A stretch of DNA of 18,002 nt from the NCBI GenBank assembly GCA_051866595.1, contig JBJDXI010000027.1, positions 1 to 18,002 of the forward strand, read 5' to 3'. The position numbers and the translations under genes are program-made. Source of the stretch: UBA7702 sp051866595. Its GTDB lineage: Bacteria > Bacillota > Dehalobacteriia > UBA7702. Below the pieces are notes generated by a model that saw nothing but the letters and a program-made list of their open reading frames with translations, had not been told where the DNA came from and did not search any database. This document shows positions 8,101 through 13,820 of the stretch, piece by piece (within the stretch, counting starts at the first letter, position 1; the number at the start of each line of letters is the position of its first letter).

Positions 8101-8871
8101 AGAGCCGCTCAAGGCGTCTTTCCCCGCGTCGATCTGGGACTGAGCTTCATTGAGCTGGGCCTCGCCTTCGGCTTTGGCACTGTCCAAAGAGTTGTAAGCC
8201 GCCTGAATCTGGGAACGGGCCGCGCTCAGCATGGCTTTGGCTTTACCGATATTCCCGTCGATGGAAGCCGCGATGACTTCATTGATGTCATCAATAAGCT
8301 CGTCATCAATGGTGACGTTGATCCGGTTTTCCGCCATACCCACGGCGGTTACCGAGGCCACCCCTTCAATACTGTCCAGACGGGGCAGTACCGTTTCATC
8401 TACAAAAGCCGAAAGCTCCTCGGCACTCATGCCTTCCATATCCACGGAAGCCACCATCACCGGCATCATATCGGGATTGACCTGCACGATCAGGGGCGAA
8501 CCAATATTTTCATCGTCCCAGAAAGGTTCCACCAAATCAATTTTTTCCCGCATTTCATTGGCGGCGACATTCATATCGGTATCCTGATTGAATTCCAGCA
8601 TAATCATGGAAGTATTCTCCGATGAAACCGACATGACATTTTTGATATTGGAAACCGTCGACATGGATTGTTCCAATGGCTTTGTCACCACTGTTTCCAC
8701 TTCTTCGGGGCTGGCCCCGACATAGCTGGTAATAATCACCGAATACGGCAGATTGATACTGGGAAGCAGATCCACCTGCATTCCCATGTAGGCGACGATA
8801 CCGAGAATCAATACAATGATCACGGCAACAATAACGGTATGAGGTCTCTTTACGCTGAATTTCGAAAGCAT
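5101..8871 (-). CDS. RND-superfamily (HAE1-type) efflux permease with coiled-coil insert
   Basis: This 1256-residue protein is related to AcrB and SwrC. It has an N-terminal membrane helix, then the extracytoplasmic porter segment (VGASPEEVE), a helical bundle starting near 535, and the TM4 motif GMLVDNSIVVIEN around 605-618. D609 there is in the position of the first proton-relay aspartate of AcrB, and Asn replaces the second, as is common in HAE1 proteins of Bacillota. The second half repeats the plan (FMPDYDSTEL, then VAQFQSLKSPFIVMF and GVVVNNGIVLVDYVN). Residues about 210-395 form an Ala/Gln/Glu/Lys-rich coiled coil inserted in the first porter loop, which accounts for the extra length over the usual 1000-1050. 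No periplasmic adaptor or outer-membrane factor gene is adjacent. The operon continues into tetR. Drug, lipid or bile-salt export are all possible. Confidence 0.93.
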   Translation of the reverse strand: MLSKFSVKRPHTVIVAVIIVLILGIVAYMGMQVDLLPSINLPYSVIITSYVGASPEEVETVVTKPLEQSMSTVSNIKNVMSVSSENTSMIMLEFNQDTDMNVAANEMREKIDLVEPFWDDENIGSPLIVQVNPDMMPVMVASVDMEGMSAEELSAFVDETVLPRLDSIEGVASVTAVGMAENRINVTIDDELIDDINEVIAASIDGNIGKAKAMLSAARSQIQAAYNSLDSAKAEGEAQLNEAQSQIDAGKDALSGSQKEMEKAVAGLKQQKTALESEISGLKQQKSSLEQRIKEYTDQGEEVPSELTSQLASVEGELKTKEAALTEIEQKSAEAEASLEEVNGKMALLDGQQAELDKGREELNQQLGAAKSQLDSGMAQVNSQSAKLSSAAATAKESSDIKAYITKEMISGVLMAQNFSMPAGTLDAEEGSYSVKVGDNLKSLEDIENLFLFELDIDGVDDIRIKDVATVEMASPDGDTYTKVNGNNGILLSFEKQSDYSTSEVSQNIAKVMSSLEEDNEGLSFYPFMDQGEYVRMIINSVLENLLLGAALAILILMLCLKDIRPTAIIAVSIPASVLFALVLMYFTGVTMNLISMSGLALGVGMLVDNSIVVIENIYRLRREGMSAIRAAVYGAKQVSGAIVASTLTTISVFIPVAFTNGMSKELFMDMGLTIGYSLIASLIVALTVVPSMASRVLKNGGGKEVTLFTKLYAGYDKLLRKVLNRRKLTVVLICAVLILSVVLSCSRGFSFMPDYDSTELTATLTTEDEDMSTADFYAAADAVTEVALNLDGVEAIGSMSSNAGSSMAMMSGGDEKSISMYMTLDQKHPAKSDELEKELTAAAEKHGCELEISASTNAMSMMGGLGVQLTVKGDDLSELSAFTKKLGKDIAAIDGVEEEVSDMENPSSQLMVTVDKDAAMKKGLTVAQVYQAVAQEIASDNAATTMTVNGTEYSVFVIDGGEEKLRIDDIAGIEVKGENGKAEVGDIAEIGVEDSPSSIYRTNQQRYMTISATVSKDAVTSSVSGEVEKLVENYDMPAGITVEVGGETVTVSEYMQDLVLAIALALVLMYLIMVAQFQSLKSPFIVMFTVPLAFTGGFLALFICGFDVSVIALLGFLVLSGVVVNNGIVLVDYVNRLISEGMDLTEALVLGGKTRMRPILMTAMTTILAMLTMALGIGEGMEMIQPMAIVAVGGLIYATIMTLFFVPVMYDMMHRKRVDRGHRRLSDAAFEAELAEGNTVSGSPEEEEMPKEEEV

Positions 8872-8932
8872 CGTCTATCCCCTTTTCTTTTTCTCGGTGC
8901 GGAGCTCAAATCAAAGTACCGCGTTCCGTTCC

Positions 8933-8948
8933 GACCGACCGGTCGGTC
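8933..8948. promoter_or_regulatory. Probable TetR operator (perfect 16-bp palindrome)
   Basis: GACCGACCGGTCGGTC is a perfect palindrome centred at 8940/8941. It lies about 12 bases downstream of the -10 box of the RND-tetR promoter, around +6 to +21. Its size and symmetry are typical of TetR-family operators, and binding there would block promoter clearance. Assignment to the local TetR protein is inference from position. Confidence 0.8.
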
Positions 8949-8960
8949 AATTCTGTGACC

Positions 8961-8989
8961 AGTATATACGCATCAAAAAACAATGTCAA
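8961..8989 (-). promoter_or_regulatory. Promoter of the RND-tetR operon
   Basis: On the minus strand, TTGACA (8984-8989), a 17-base spacer and TATACT (8961-8966) form a near-consensus promoter. Transcription would begin near 8954, giving an 80-base leader that starts with the palindromic operator. Confidence 0.82.
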
Positions 8990-9005
8990 GAACGATTCTT
9001 TTCAT

Positions 9006-9044
9006 AAAAAAAGACCTGTCTTGGGTGTTCTACCCAAGACAGGT
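9006..9044 (-). terminator. Intrinsic terminator after mtaC
   Basis: A perfect 13-bp stem (ACCTGTCTTGGGT at 9014-9026 with ACCCAAGACAGGT at 9032-9044) with a 5-base loop is followed on the minus strand by C and seven T residues (9006-9012). It closes the mtaB-regulator-mtaC operon 36 bases after the mtaC stop. Confidence 0.92.
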
Positions 9045-9079
9045 ACGGTAAGGATTGTTCTTATCTCCGAAAATACCCT

Positions 9080-9736
9080 TTATTTACATTTTTTCGTTGT
9101 TTTTTGATCCAGATAGGCGATCATATCATCAATTTCCGTGATTTCACGGCAGGTACCGTCGGCGCCGACGGTGCGGCAAAAATCCTGGGTCACCGGGTTT
9201 CCGCCGATGATCACTTTGATGGACCGGCGAAGCCCCGCGTCTTCCAGAGCCGTCAGCGTATTGCCGATTTCGTTCAGCGTCGTTGTCAGCATGGCGGAAA
9301 TCGCCACATATTCCGGGTGATGCTTTTCCACCGCCGCCACAAAATCCTCGGGGTAAACATCAATGCCCAGATCAATAACGTTCCAGCCGAGGCTGATCAG
9401 CGTCATGGATACCAGATTTTTACCAATATCATGGAGATCCCCGGCAACGGTACCGATGACCACCGTTCCCTTCGTCACGCCGCCTCCCTTTTCCAGATAC
9501 GGTTCCAGCACGTGGAGACCGGCGTGAACCGCCCGGGAAACGACAATCACCTCCGCGATAAAAACTTCGTTATTTTTCAGTTTTTCGCCCAGCAGAGACA
9601 GGGGTTTCAGAAGCCCCTTACGAAGGATTTCCTCCGGTTCTTTCTTGCCGTCCAGCGCCATGGTCGTCAGAAAACGGACTTTGTTGGCCTCTCCGTCCAG
9701 GACAGCCCGATAAATGGATTGAATCACATTCTCCAT
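9080..9736 (-). CDS. mtaC: Corrinoid protein of a methanol-type methyltransferase
   Basis: This 218-residue protein has the two-domain layout of methyltransferase corrinoid proteins. An N-terminal four-helix cap (residues about 1-88) is followed by a B12-binding Rossmann domain carrying GDLHDIGKN. D100, H102 and G105 fit the DxHxxG motif that supplies the lower cobalt ligand in the base-off/His-on state. The SAMLTT and GGNPV segments match the remaining cobalamin contacts. In methanol-using systems this protein accepts the methyl group from the MtaB subunit. It starts 15 bases after the stop of the PocR-AraC regulator with a GAGG site between, and mtaB lies in the same operon. That context makes the methanol-type assignment more likely than methylamine or vanillate, but the family resemblance alone cannot fix the substrate. 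Confidence 0.88.
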   Translation of the reverse strand: MENVIQSIYRAVLDGEANKVRFLTTMALDGKKEPEEILRKGLLKPLSLLGEKLKNNEVFIAEVIVVSRAVHAGLHVLEPYLEKGGGVTKGTVVIGTVAGDLHDIGKNLVSMTLISLGWNVIDLGIDVYPEDFVAAVEKHHPEYVAISAMLTTTLNEIGNTLTALEDAGLRRSIKVIIGGNPVTQDFCRTVGADGTCREITEIDDMIAYLDQKTTKKCK

Positions 9737-9751
9737 ATCCCATACACCTCT

Positions 9752-11059
9752 TTAATCCGCGGAAAAAGCTTTCTTCTTATAATCCCGGGGCGTAATCCCC
9801 TCGGATTTTTTAAATACCCTGGAAAAATAACTCACATCCTCAAAGCCGGAATCCAAAGCGATTTCGCTGATGGAAAGACCGGGCTTCGCCAGCTGGGTTT
9901 TGGCGTACTCAATACGGACAAAGGTCAGATACTCCGTAATGGTGCGGCCGAAAGTATCGCTGAAAATGTGACTCAGATAACTGTCGCTGAGATGAACCCG
10001 TTCTCCGATGTCACGAACGGTGATCTTTTCCCGGAAATGCTTGCGAATATAATCCGCCGCGGCGTACACCGCCTGATAATTATCTTTGTTCTGAGACTTC
10101 CGCACTTCCTCGGAATAAATATTCACCACTTTTTTCGTCCAGTAGCAGATTTCCTCCGTGGTTTTCTTCTGATAGAGCTCCTCGTAAAAGCGGCTGTTCA
10201 ATGAGGAAATCACCTTTTCGTCCAGACCGCCGTCGACGGCGGCGTGGGAAAGACTGACCAAAAGCTCCACAATGCGGCCTTTGACGTCGAGAACGCTTTT
10301 GGCGCCGGTGCGCATAATCTCCGCCAGCAGATGATCGATATTCCTGCCGGCGGCGTCGGTATCGCCGCCCCGGATCCGGGCAATGAGATCCCGTTCAATA
10401 TCTTTGGCGTTGCTGAAATGTCCCCCGGCAGCCGATAACGAAGCACCCTGCAACTTTTTCCGCTCGGAAATGGTTTCCGACAGCGCCGCCTGATAATCAA
10501 AGATATTCTTCTGCTCGGAAAAGACCGACTCCTTATTGTTCATAATCTGGTTGGCCACGACGAAAAGCAGTTCGGAAATGGCCTGGACTTTATCACCGGA
10601 GAGGTAATTCAGCTCCAATGCCGCCTGTTTCACGGCGCTGATATCCACATCGAGGCCGTTGACCATCATGGTAATCTCATCGAGAAAATAATCTTCAATC
10701 TCCCACATCAACACCTGACCGCAGACAATAGCGCAGCGGTGATCCTGAATCATGATCGGCACCGCCCAGGCCACCAGACCGGCATGACAGCGGAAAACAT
10801 AAGGCTCGCCGTATTTCGCCGCTTCCCGGTTGGCCCGGGCATAGGAACGGTGGCATTTTCGTTTTCCTTCGGGATCGGATTTGATCAGTTTACAGAAGCG
10901 GCAATCCGGAACACGGTTTTCCGTGGAAACCAGCGTAATACCGCGGTCATCCACGAGCTTCGCTTTTAAACCGCTGAATGTGGAAAAATACTGAAGCATT
11001 TTTTCCAGAGAAGCCTTTTCCGCGCTGTTGTCAAGCCATTGCATATTATCCATTGACAC
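9752..11059 (-). CDS. PocR-domain AraC-family transcriptional regulator
   Basis: This protein has 435 residues, taking the GTG at 11059, which is 9 bases from an AAAGGA site; the ATG at 11053 is the alternative. The N-terminal part is a PocR sensory domain (about residues 12-170) with cysteines at 53, 56, 69 and 91, in the pattern CRFCKLIKSDPEGKRKC then FRCHAG. The middle is a helical region, and the C-terminus (about 335-435) is a two-helix-turn-helix AraC domain with the IALDSGFEDVSYFSRVFKK signature. PocR domains are predicted to sense small alcohols or hydrocarbon derivatives, and the Salmonella namesake responds to propanediol. Sitting between mtaB and mtaC, it is the likely methanol- or methyl-donor-responsive activator of its own operon. 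The open frame extends upstream to 11200, but that part has no ribosome-binding site. Confidence 0.9.
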   Translation of the reverse strand: MSMDNMQWLDNSAEKASLEKMLQYFSTFSGLKAKLVDDRGITLVSTENRVPDCRFCKLIKSDPEGKRKCHRSYARANREAAKYGEPYVFRCHAGLVAWAVPIMIQDHRCAIVCGQVLMWEIEDYFLDEITMMVNGLDVDISAVKQAALELNYLSGDKVQAISELLFVVANQIMNNKESVFSEQKNIFDYQAALSETISERKKLQGASLSAAGGHFSNAKDIERDLIARIRGGDTDAAGRNIDHLLAEIMRTGAKSVLDVKGRIVELLVSLSHAAVDGGLDEKVISSLNSRFYEELYQKKTTEEICYWTKKVVNIYSEEVRKSQNKDNYQAVYAAADYIRKHFREKITVRDIGERVHLSDSYLSHIFSDTFGRTITEYLTFVRIEYAKTQLAKPGLSISEIALDSGFEDVSYFSRVFKKSEGITPRDYKKKAFSAD

Positions 11060-11256
11060 CCGATCACATCCTTTAAGAAAAGATTTATATAAAACGCGAA
11101 AGAACGCCAAGCCAGAGCCTTGACGCGTTTTGATACGGAACGACCCAAAGGAAGGAGCCGTAAAGCCCCTTCCCGATGAGTCGATGGAGAGTGTTTTCAA
11201 TCAATAAAAATCGATCCGAATACCTTAGCAAATATTCCGTTGAGGGTTAACCGAAA
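11060..11256 (-). other. Spacer between mtaB and the regulator with a hairpin
   Basis: This 197-bp gap holds an 8-bp hairpin at 11151-11172 (GAAGGGGC and GCTCCTTC with one G-U pair, loop of 6) that lacks a following T-run, so it is not a proper terminator. No convincing promoter is visible. It may be an mRNA-processing or attenuation element that lets mtaB be expressed above the downstream genes, which is inference. Confidence 0.4.
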
Positions 11257-12630
11257 TTACATATCATACTGAGCGGGCACGAAAGCGGCGGTGGTGTTGT
11301 TTTTGATCTGGTCGGCAATGAAAGCTTCTTCGTCGGTGATGGCGAGGAGCTGGGATTCCATAATGTCGAGATATGCGGCGTCCCGTTCAGCCATGGCCAC
11401 TTTACCGGCGGCATACGCTTTTTTGAGTTCTTCAATGGCGGCAAGACCGGCAACCCGGGTCTTTTCGAAATGACCTTTGGCGGCAACGATCTTCTTGGAG
11501 ATATTGAATACCACTTTGGGATCAAGGATATAAGCATGGGGATCCAGAGCAACGTCGGATTCCACAAAGAGATCTTTCAGAACCTGAGCCTGACCCATCT
11601 TCGTTGCGGTATTCATCAGACGGCAATCATAAATGAGCTGTTCCGCGTAAACGGTGGGCGCCATGCCGCCGAGAAGACGAACATTTTCGACGGATTCATT
11701 GGACCACATATCGCACATGGAGCTGACAATATTGCCGACGCTGGAGCTGTGGGCACAGGCCGAGGTTTTCCCTTCCATCGAAATGGGGGTACCGGTGATG
11801 CATTTGACATACTGACCTTCATAACCGCAGTCTTTGTCGGGGCCGATGGCGCCGGCCTCTACAGCGACGATGGTGCGGACAGCGGCCATCACGCGGTCAA
11901 CGGCGGCGAAGGAACGGGGAATCAGACCTCTTTCCGCCAGTACCATGGCGGTATTGGCAAAGCCGCAGGCGGTATCGCCCGAAGCGATGGAACCGGTTTC
12001 TTTGGCGATCTTCACGATTTCATCCCAAAGGATACCCATGTCTTTGCAGCCTACAACGCCGTAAGCGAAGAGAATCTTGGGCAGGTCGCACATCATCAAA
12101 GCGTCGTCATGGAGATGTTTGCCGCCAATGGATTCGATGGCGAGGAGATCCGCACCGGTTTCACCGGCGCCGCGGAAAGTTTCCATCACGTTTTCCCAAT
12201 GTTTGCCGTGATACATATGTTCAAGGTCGCGGCCTTCACGAATATCAACGGGAGTTAAACGGACGCAGGTTTTGATGCCGTATTTGGCTTCATATTCTTT
12301 CACAACATCCACAACAGTTTTATTGACGTCAATGCCCCATTGAGGATTGAAAGTGCAGGGAGGAAGGATTTCGATTTCAAAGCCCATGGCCGGAGCGTGG
12401 AGTTCCACCGCTTTTTTGCAGGCGCCTTCGGCGATTTCTTTGTAATGGGCCAATACTTTGGGCATGGTTTCTTCGCTGATGGTCATCATGGGAAGGGTGA
12501 AGTTCAACTCAGGGATCACATCGCCGCCGCCGATCATGAGGCCGTTTTTGAGAGTAACGGGTTTTAAGGCTTTACCGAAAACCATTTCTTCCGCGCTGTT
12601 GTATGCTACTTCGTTAAATTCTTTTCTCAT
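11257..12630 (-). CDS. mtaB: Methanol:corrinoid protein methyltransferase
   Basis: This 457-residue protein is close to the 461 residues of Methanosarcina MtaB. That enzyme cleaves the C-O bond of methanol with a zinc ion and passes the methyl group to Co(I) on MtaC. The three zinc ligands known from Methanosarcina (Glu, Cys, Cys) have clear counterparts: E166 in LLAIESIGG, C222 in GDTACGFANT and C268 in GPDKDCGYEG. The ITGTPISMEGK stretch also fits MtaB. The ATG at 12630 has an AAGGAG site 8 bases upstream. It is the first gene of the cassette with the PocR-AraC regulator and mtaC. No mtaA or tetrahydrofolate methyltransferase is present in the window. The natural donor could be methanol or another simple methanol-like alcohol. 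Confidence 0.92.
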   Translation of the reverse strand: MRKEFNEVAYNSAEEMVFGKALKPVTLKNGLMIGGGDVIPELNFTLPMMTISEETMPKVLAHYKEIAEGACKKAVELHAPAMGFEIEILPPCTFNPQWGIDVNKTVVDVVKEYEAKYGIKTCVRLTPVDIREGRDLEHMYHGKHWENVMETFRGAGETGADLLAIESIGGKHLHDDALMMCDLPKILFAYGVVGCKDMGILWDEIVKIAKETGSIASGDTACGFANTAMVLAERGLIPRSFAAVDRVMAAVRTIVAVEAGAIGPDKDCGYEGQYVKCITGTPISMEGKTSACAHSSSVGNIVSSMCDMWSNESVENVRLLGGMAPTVYAEQLIYDCRLMNTATKMGQAQVLKDLFVESDVALDPHAYILDPKVVFNISKKIVAAKGHFEKTRVAGLAAIEELKKAYAAGKVAMAERDAAYLDIMESQLLAITDEEAFIADQIKNNTTAAFVPAQYDM

Positions 12631-12712
12631 TATAAAATCTCCTTTTTTACTTTTGATTTTTTAAAATCTTTCCATTCTTTTAAAAAAACATCTTTTTTTC
12701 TTTCGGGAGATA

Positions 12713-12721
12713 TGGTATAAT
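12713..12721 (+). promoter_or_regulatory. Extended -10 promoter for candidate small RNA
   Basis: The plus strand reads TGGTATAAT, a perfect TATAAT (12716-12721) with the TG extension. A -35 is weak (T-rich). Transcription would start near 12728 and run away from mtaB through a structured segment to tandem terminators. Confidence 0.5.
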
Positions 12722-12726
12722 GACAT

Positions 12727-12840
12727 ATCTTCCGAAGGGTGCGGAAAAACTCCTTTCTGAAGATTCTGTAAATTTTGTTGCCGCAAAATTTTACAGTGTT
12801 TTTTAGAAGTTTTTTGTTTTCAGAAAACTTCTATTTTTTT
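12727..12840 (+). ncRNA. Candidate small RNA antisense to the mtaB leader
   Basis: After the extended -10 box come three hairpins: ATCTTC (12727-12732) with GAAGAT (12759-12764), CTGTAAATTTTG with CAAAATTTTACAG (12766-12796) followed by TGTTTTTT, and TAGAAGTTTT with AAAACTTCTA (12804-12833) followed by seven T residues. This is the layout of a bacterial small RNA of about 75 or 110 bases with two successive terminators. It matches no RNA family that I recognise. If mtaB starts from the -10 at 12861-12866, the RNA is fully complementary to the mtaB 5' leader. Expression is not shown. Confidence 0.4.
12766..12840 (+). terminator. Tandem plus-strand terminator hairpins
   Basis: There are two hairpins. 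The first is at 12766-12796 with a 1-base bulge and a T-run at 12799-12804. The second is a perfect 10-bp stem at 12804-12833 with seven Ts at 12834-12840. The T-runs follow the stems only on the plus strand, where no protein gene precedes them. Confidence 0.6.
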
Positions 12841-12860
12841 GTCTCTCTTTTGATGGCTCC

Positions 12861-12885
12861 ATTATAACAGCAAATTCAGCAAATT
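12861..12885 (-). promoter_or_regulatory. Probable activator-dependent mtaB promoter with direct repeats
   Basis: On the minus strand, two head-to-tail copies of AATTTGCTG (12868-12885) run up to within one base of TATAAT (12861-12866). There is no -35 hexamer at the right distance. Direct repeats covering the -35 position are typical binding sites for AraC-type activators, and the PocR-AraC gene is in the operon. The predicted leader is about 225 bases long. Confidence 0.5.
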
Positions 12886-13100
12886 GCTTGTATTCTCCTT
12901 CTGAAAATAGGATTATTTTTTGGAATTTCTGTTTTTCAGCAGAATAGTACAAAATAACAAATAATTTTAATATATAAGATATATCCTTATATATTTTTCT
13001 TTGTCAACGAATTTAGCTGGTGTTTTACAGTCATTCTGTGCCAAAGGACAACGAAAACCATCGGGAAGATTTTGCAAAAAGATATTCTTTTCACCATAAG

Positions 13101-13132
13101 AAAAAGCGGTTTTTTTCAAAAAACCGCTTTTT
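13101..13132. terminator. Terminator downstream of cobO
   Basis: A perfect inverted repeat (AAAAAGCGGTTTTTT at 13101-13115 and its complement at 13118-13132) forms a GC-core stem flanked by A- and T-runs. It lies 32 bases after the cobO stop and can act in either direction, but on the minus strand it serves cobO. Confidence 0.82.
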
Positions 13133-13164
13133 CATTTTTCTTCGATAAAATAAAAATCCTGTTT

Positions 13165-13692
13165 TCAGCGCTCAATGCCTTTGCGGAAGGGAATCCCCTC
13201 GTCATAGGGATGCTTCACCTTACGAATATCCGAGATATAAGAAGCCAAAGCCGCCAGCTCCTCGGCGGGGTTACGGCCGGTAAGTACCACTTCCAACTCT
13301 TCTGGCTTGTTTTTCAAAAAGGAAAGTACCTGTTCCCGGTCGATCATTTCATTATTATAGGCGGAAATCATTTCATCAAAAACAATCATCCGGCAGTGCT
13401 CTTCTTCCGCTTTGGCTACCGCCGTGTTGAACTGACGGGTATAGACTTCTTTGGCCTCCAGCTTTTCCTCATCCGACAGCGTCCAGGAAAAACCGAAAGT
13501 CCGCTCGGCGGGAATGACAAACACGCCGTCAAGATGTTCCAGAATATTCCGTTCCGAAGAGTGATTGCCCTTCATCAGCTGGGTAAAAACAACGTTCTCG
13601 CCACTGCCGGCGCAGCGTACCGTAAGCCCCACCGCCGCGGTGGTTTTCCCTTTGCCGTCACCGGTGTAGATATGGATTAATCCTTTTTCCAT
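13165..13692 (-). CDS. cobO: Corrinoid adenosyltransferase (cob(I)alamin/cobyrinic acid type)
   Basis: This 175-residue protein of the CobA/CobO/BtuR family transfers adenosyl from ATP to the cobalt of corrinoids in B12 synthesis and salvage. The unusual P-loop GDGKGKTTAA is near the N-terminus, followed by QLMKGN, the FGFSW segment, the IVFDEM Walker-B-like strand and VLTGRNPAEEL, all characteristic of the family. The ATG at 13692 is chosen because a strong AAGGAGG site lies 7 bases upstream; the frame is open 18 codons further up without such a site. It is a single gene ended by a strong hairpin, with no cobalamin riboswitch in front of it. It supports the corrinoid theme of the region, although methyl transfer by MtaC does not itself need the adenosyl form. 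Confidence 0.95.
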   Translation of the reverse strand: MEKGLIHIYTGDGKGKTTAAVGLTVRCAGSGENVVFTQLMKGNHSSERNILEHLDGVFVIPAERTFGFSWTLSDEEKLEAKEVYTRQFNTAVAKAEEEHCRMIVFDEMISAYNNEMIDREQVLSFLKNKPEELEVVLTGRNPAEELAALASYISDIRKVKHPYDEGIPFRKGIER

Positions 13693-13771
13693 AAAGCGTC
13701 CTCCTTTTATGCAGATCATCGTGGTAAAAGAATCAACAACAAACACTTTACAATGTAATAATTCTTGTTGA

Positions 13772-13808
13772 AACGGCAGATTCCTGCTTTTCGCAGAAAT
13801 CTGCCGTT
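13772..13808 (-). terminator. Hairpin after the metal ATPase gene
   Basis: An 11-bp stem (AACGGCAGATT with AATCTGCCGTT) continues through one mismatch into CTGC/GCAG, giving a stable 15-bp hairpin 13 bases after the ATPase stop. The following minus-strand sequence has only a short T stretch, so termination may be partial, with some readthrough to cobO. Confidence 0.6.
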
Positions 13809-13820
13809 ATACCGGATAAA

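Larger units (their letters stand above)
12631..13164. other. 534-bp non-coding control region upstream of mtaB
   Basis: This AT-rich stretch between mtaB and cobO has no credible gene. It holds, from left to right, the mtaB ribosome-binding site, a plus-strand extended -10 promoter, several hairpins with plus-strand T-runs, a minus-strand -10 box next to 9-bp direct repeats, an AT-rich 10-bp inverted repeat (12969-12978 and 12986-12995), a minus-strand TTGACA at 13002-13007, and the cobO terminator. Between about 12900 and 12965 I see nothing specific. Confidence 0.6.

Noticed and set aside
11060..11200. 47-residue N-terminal extension of the PocR-AraC regulator
   Set aside because: It has no ribosome-binding site and low-complexity sequence. 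The PocR domain starts just after the GTG at 11059, which has a good AAAGGA site.
12720..12806. Small plus-strand frame of 28 codons beginning at the ATG in TATAATGAC
   Set aside because: Its ATG overlaps the -10 box, so it would lie upstream of the transcript start, and it has no ribosome-binding site.
13693..13771. Possible cobalamin riboswitch in front of cobO
   Set aside because: The leader is too short and has no B12-box or CCACTG-type core.
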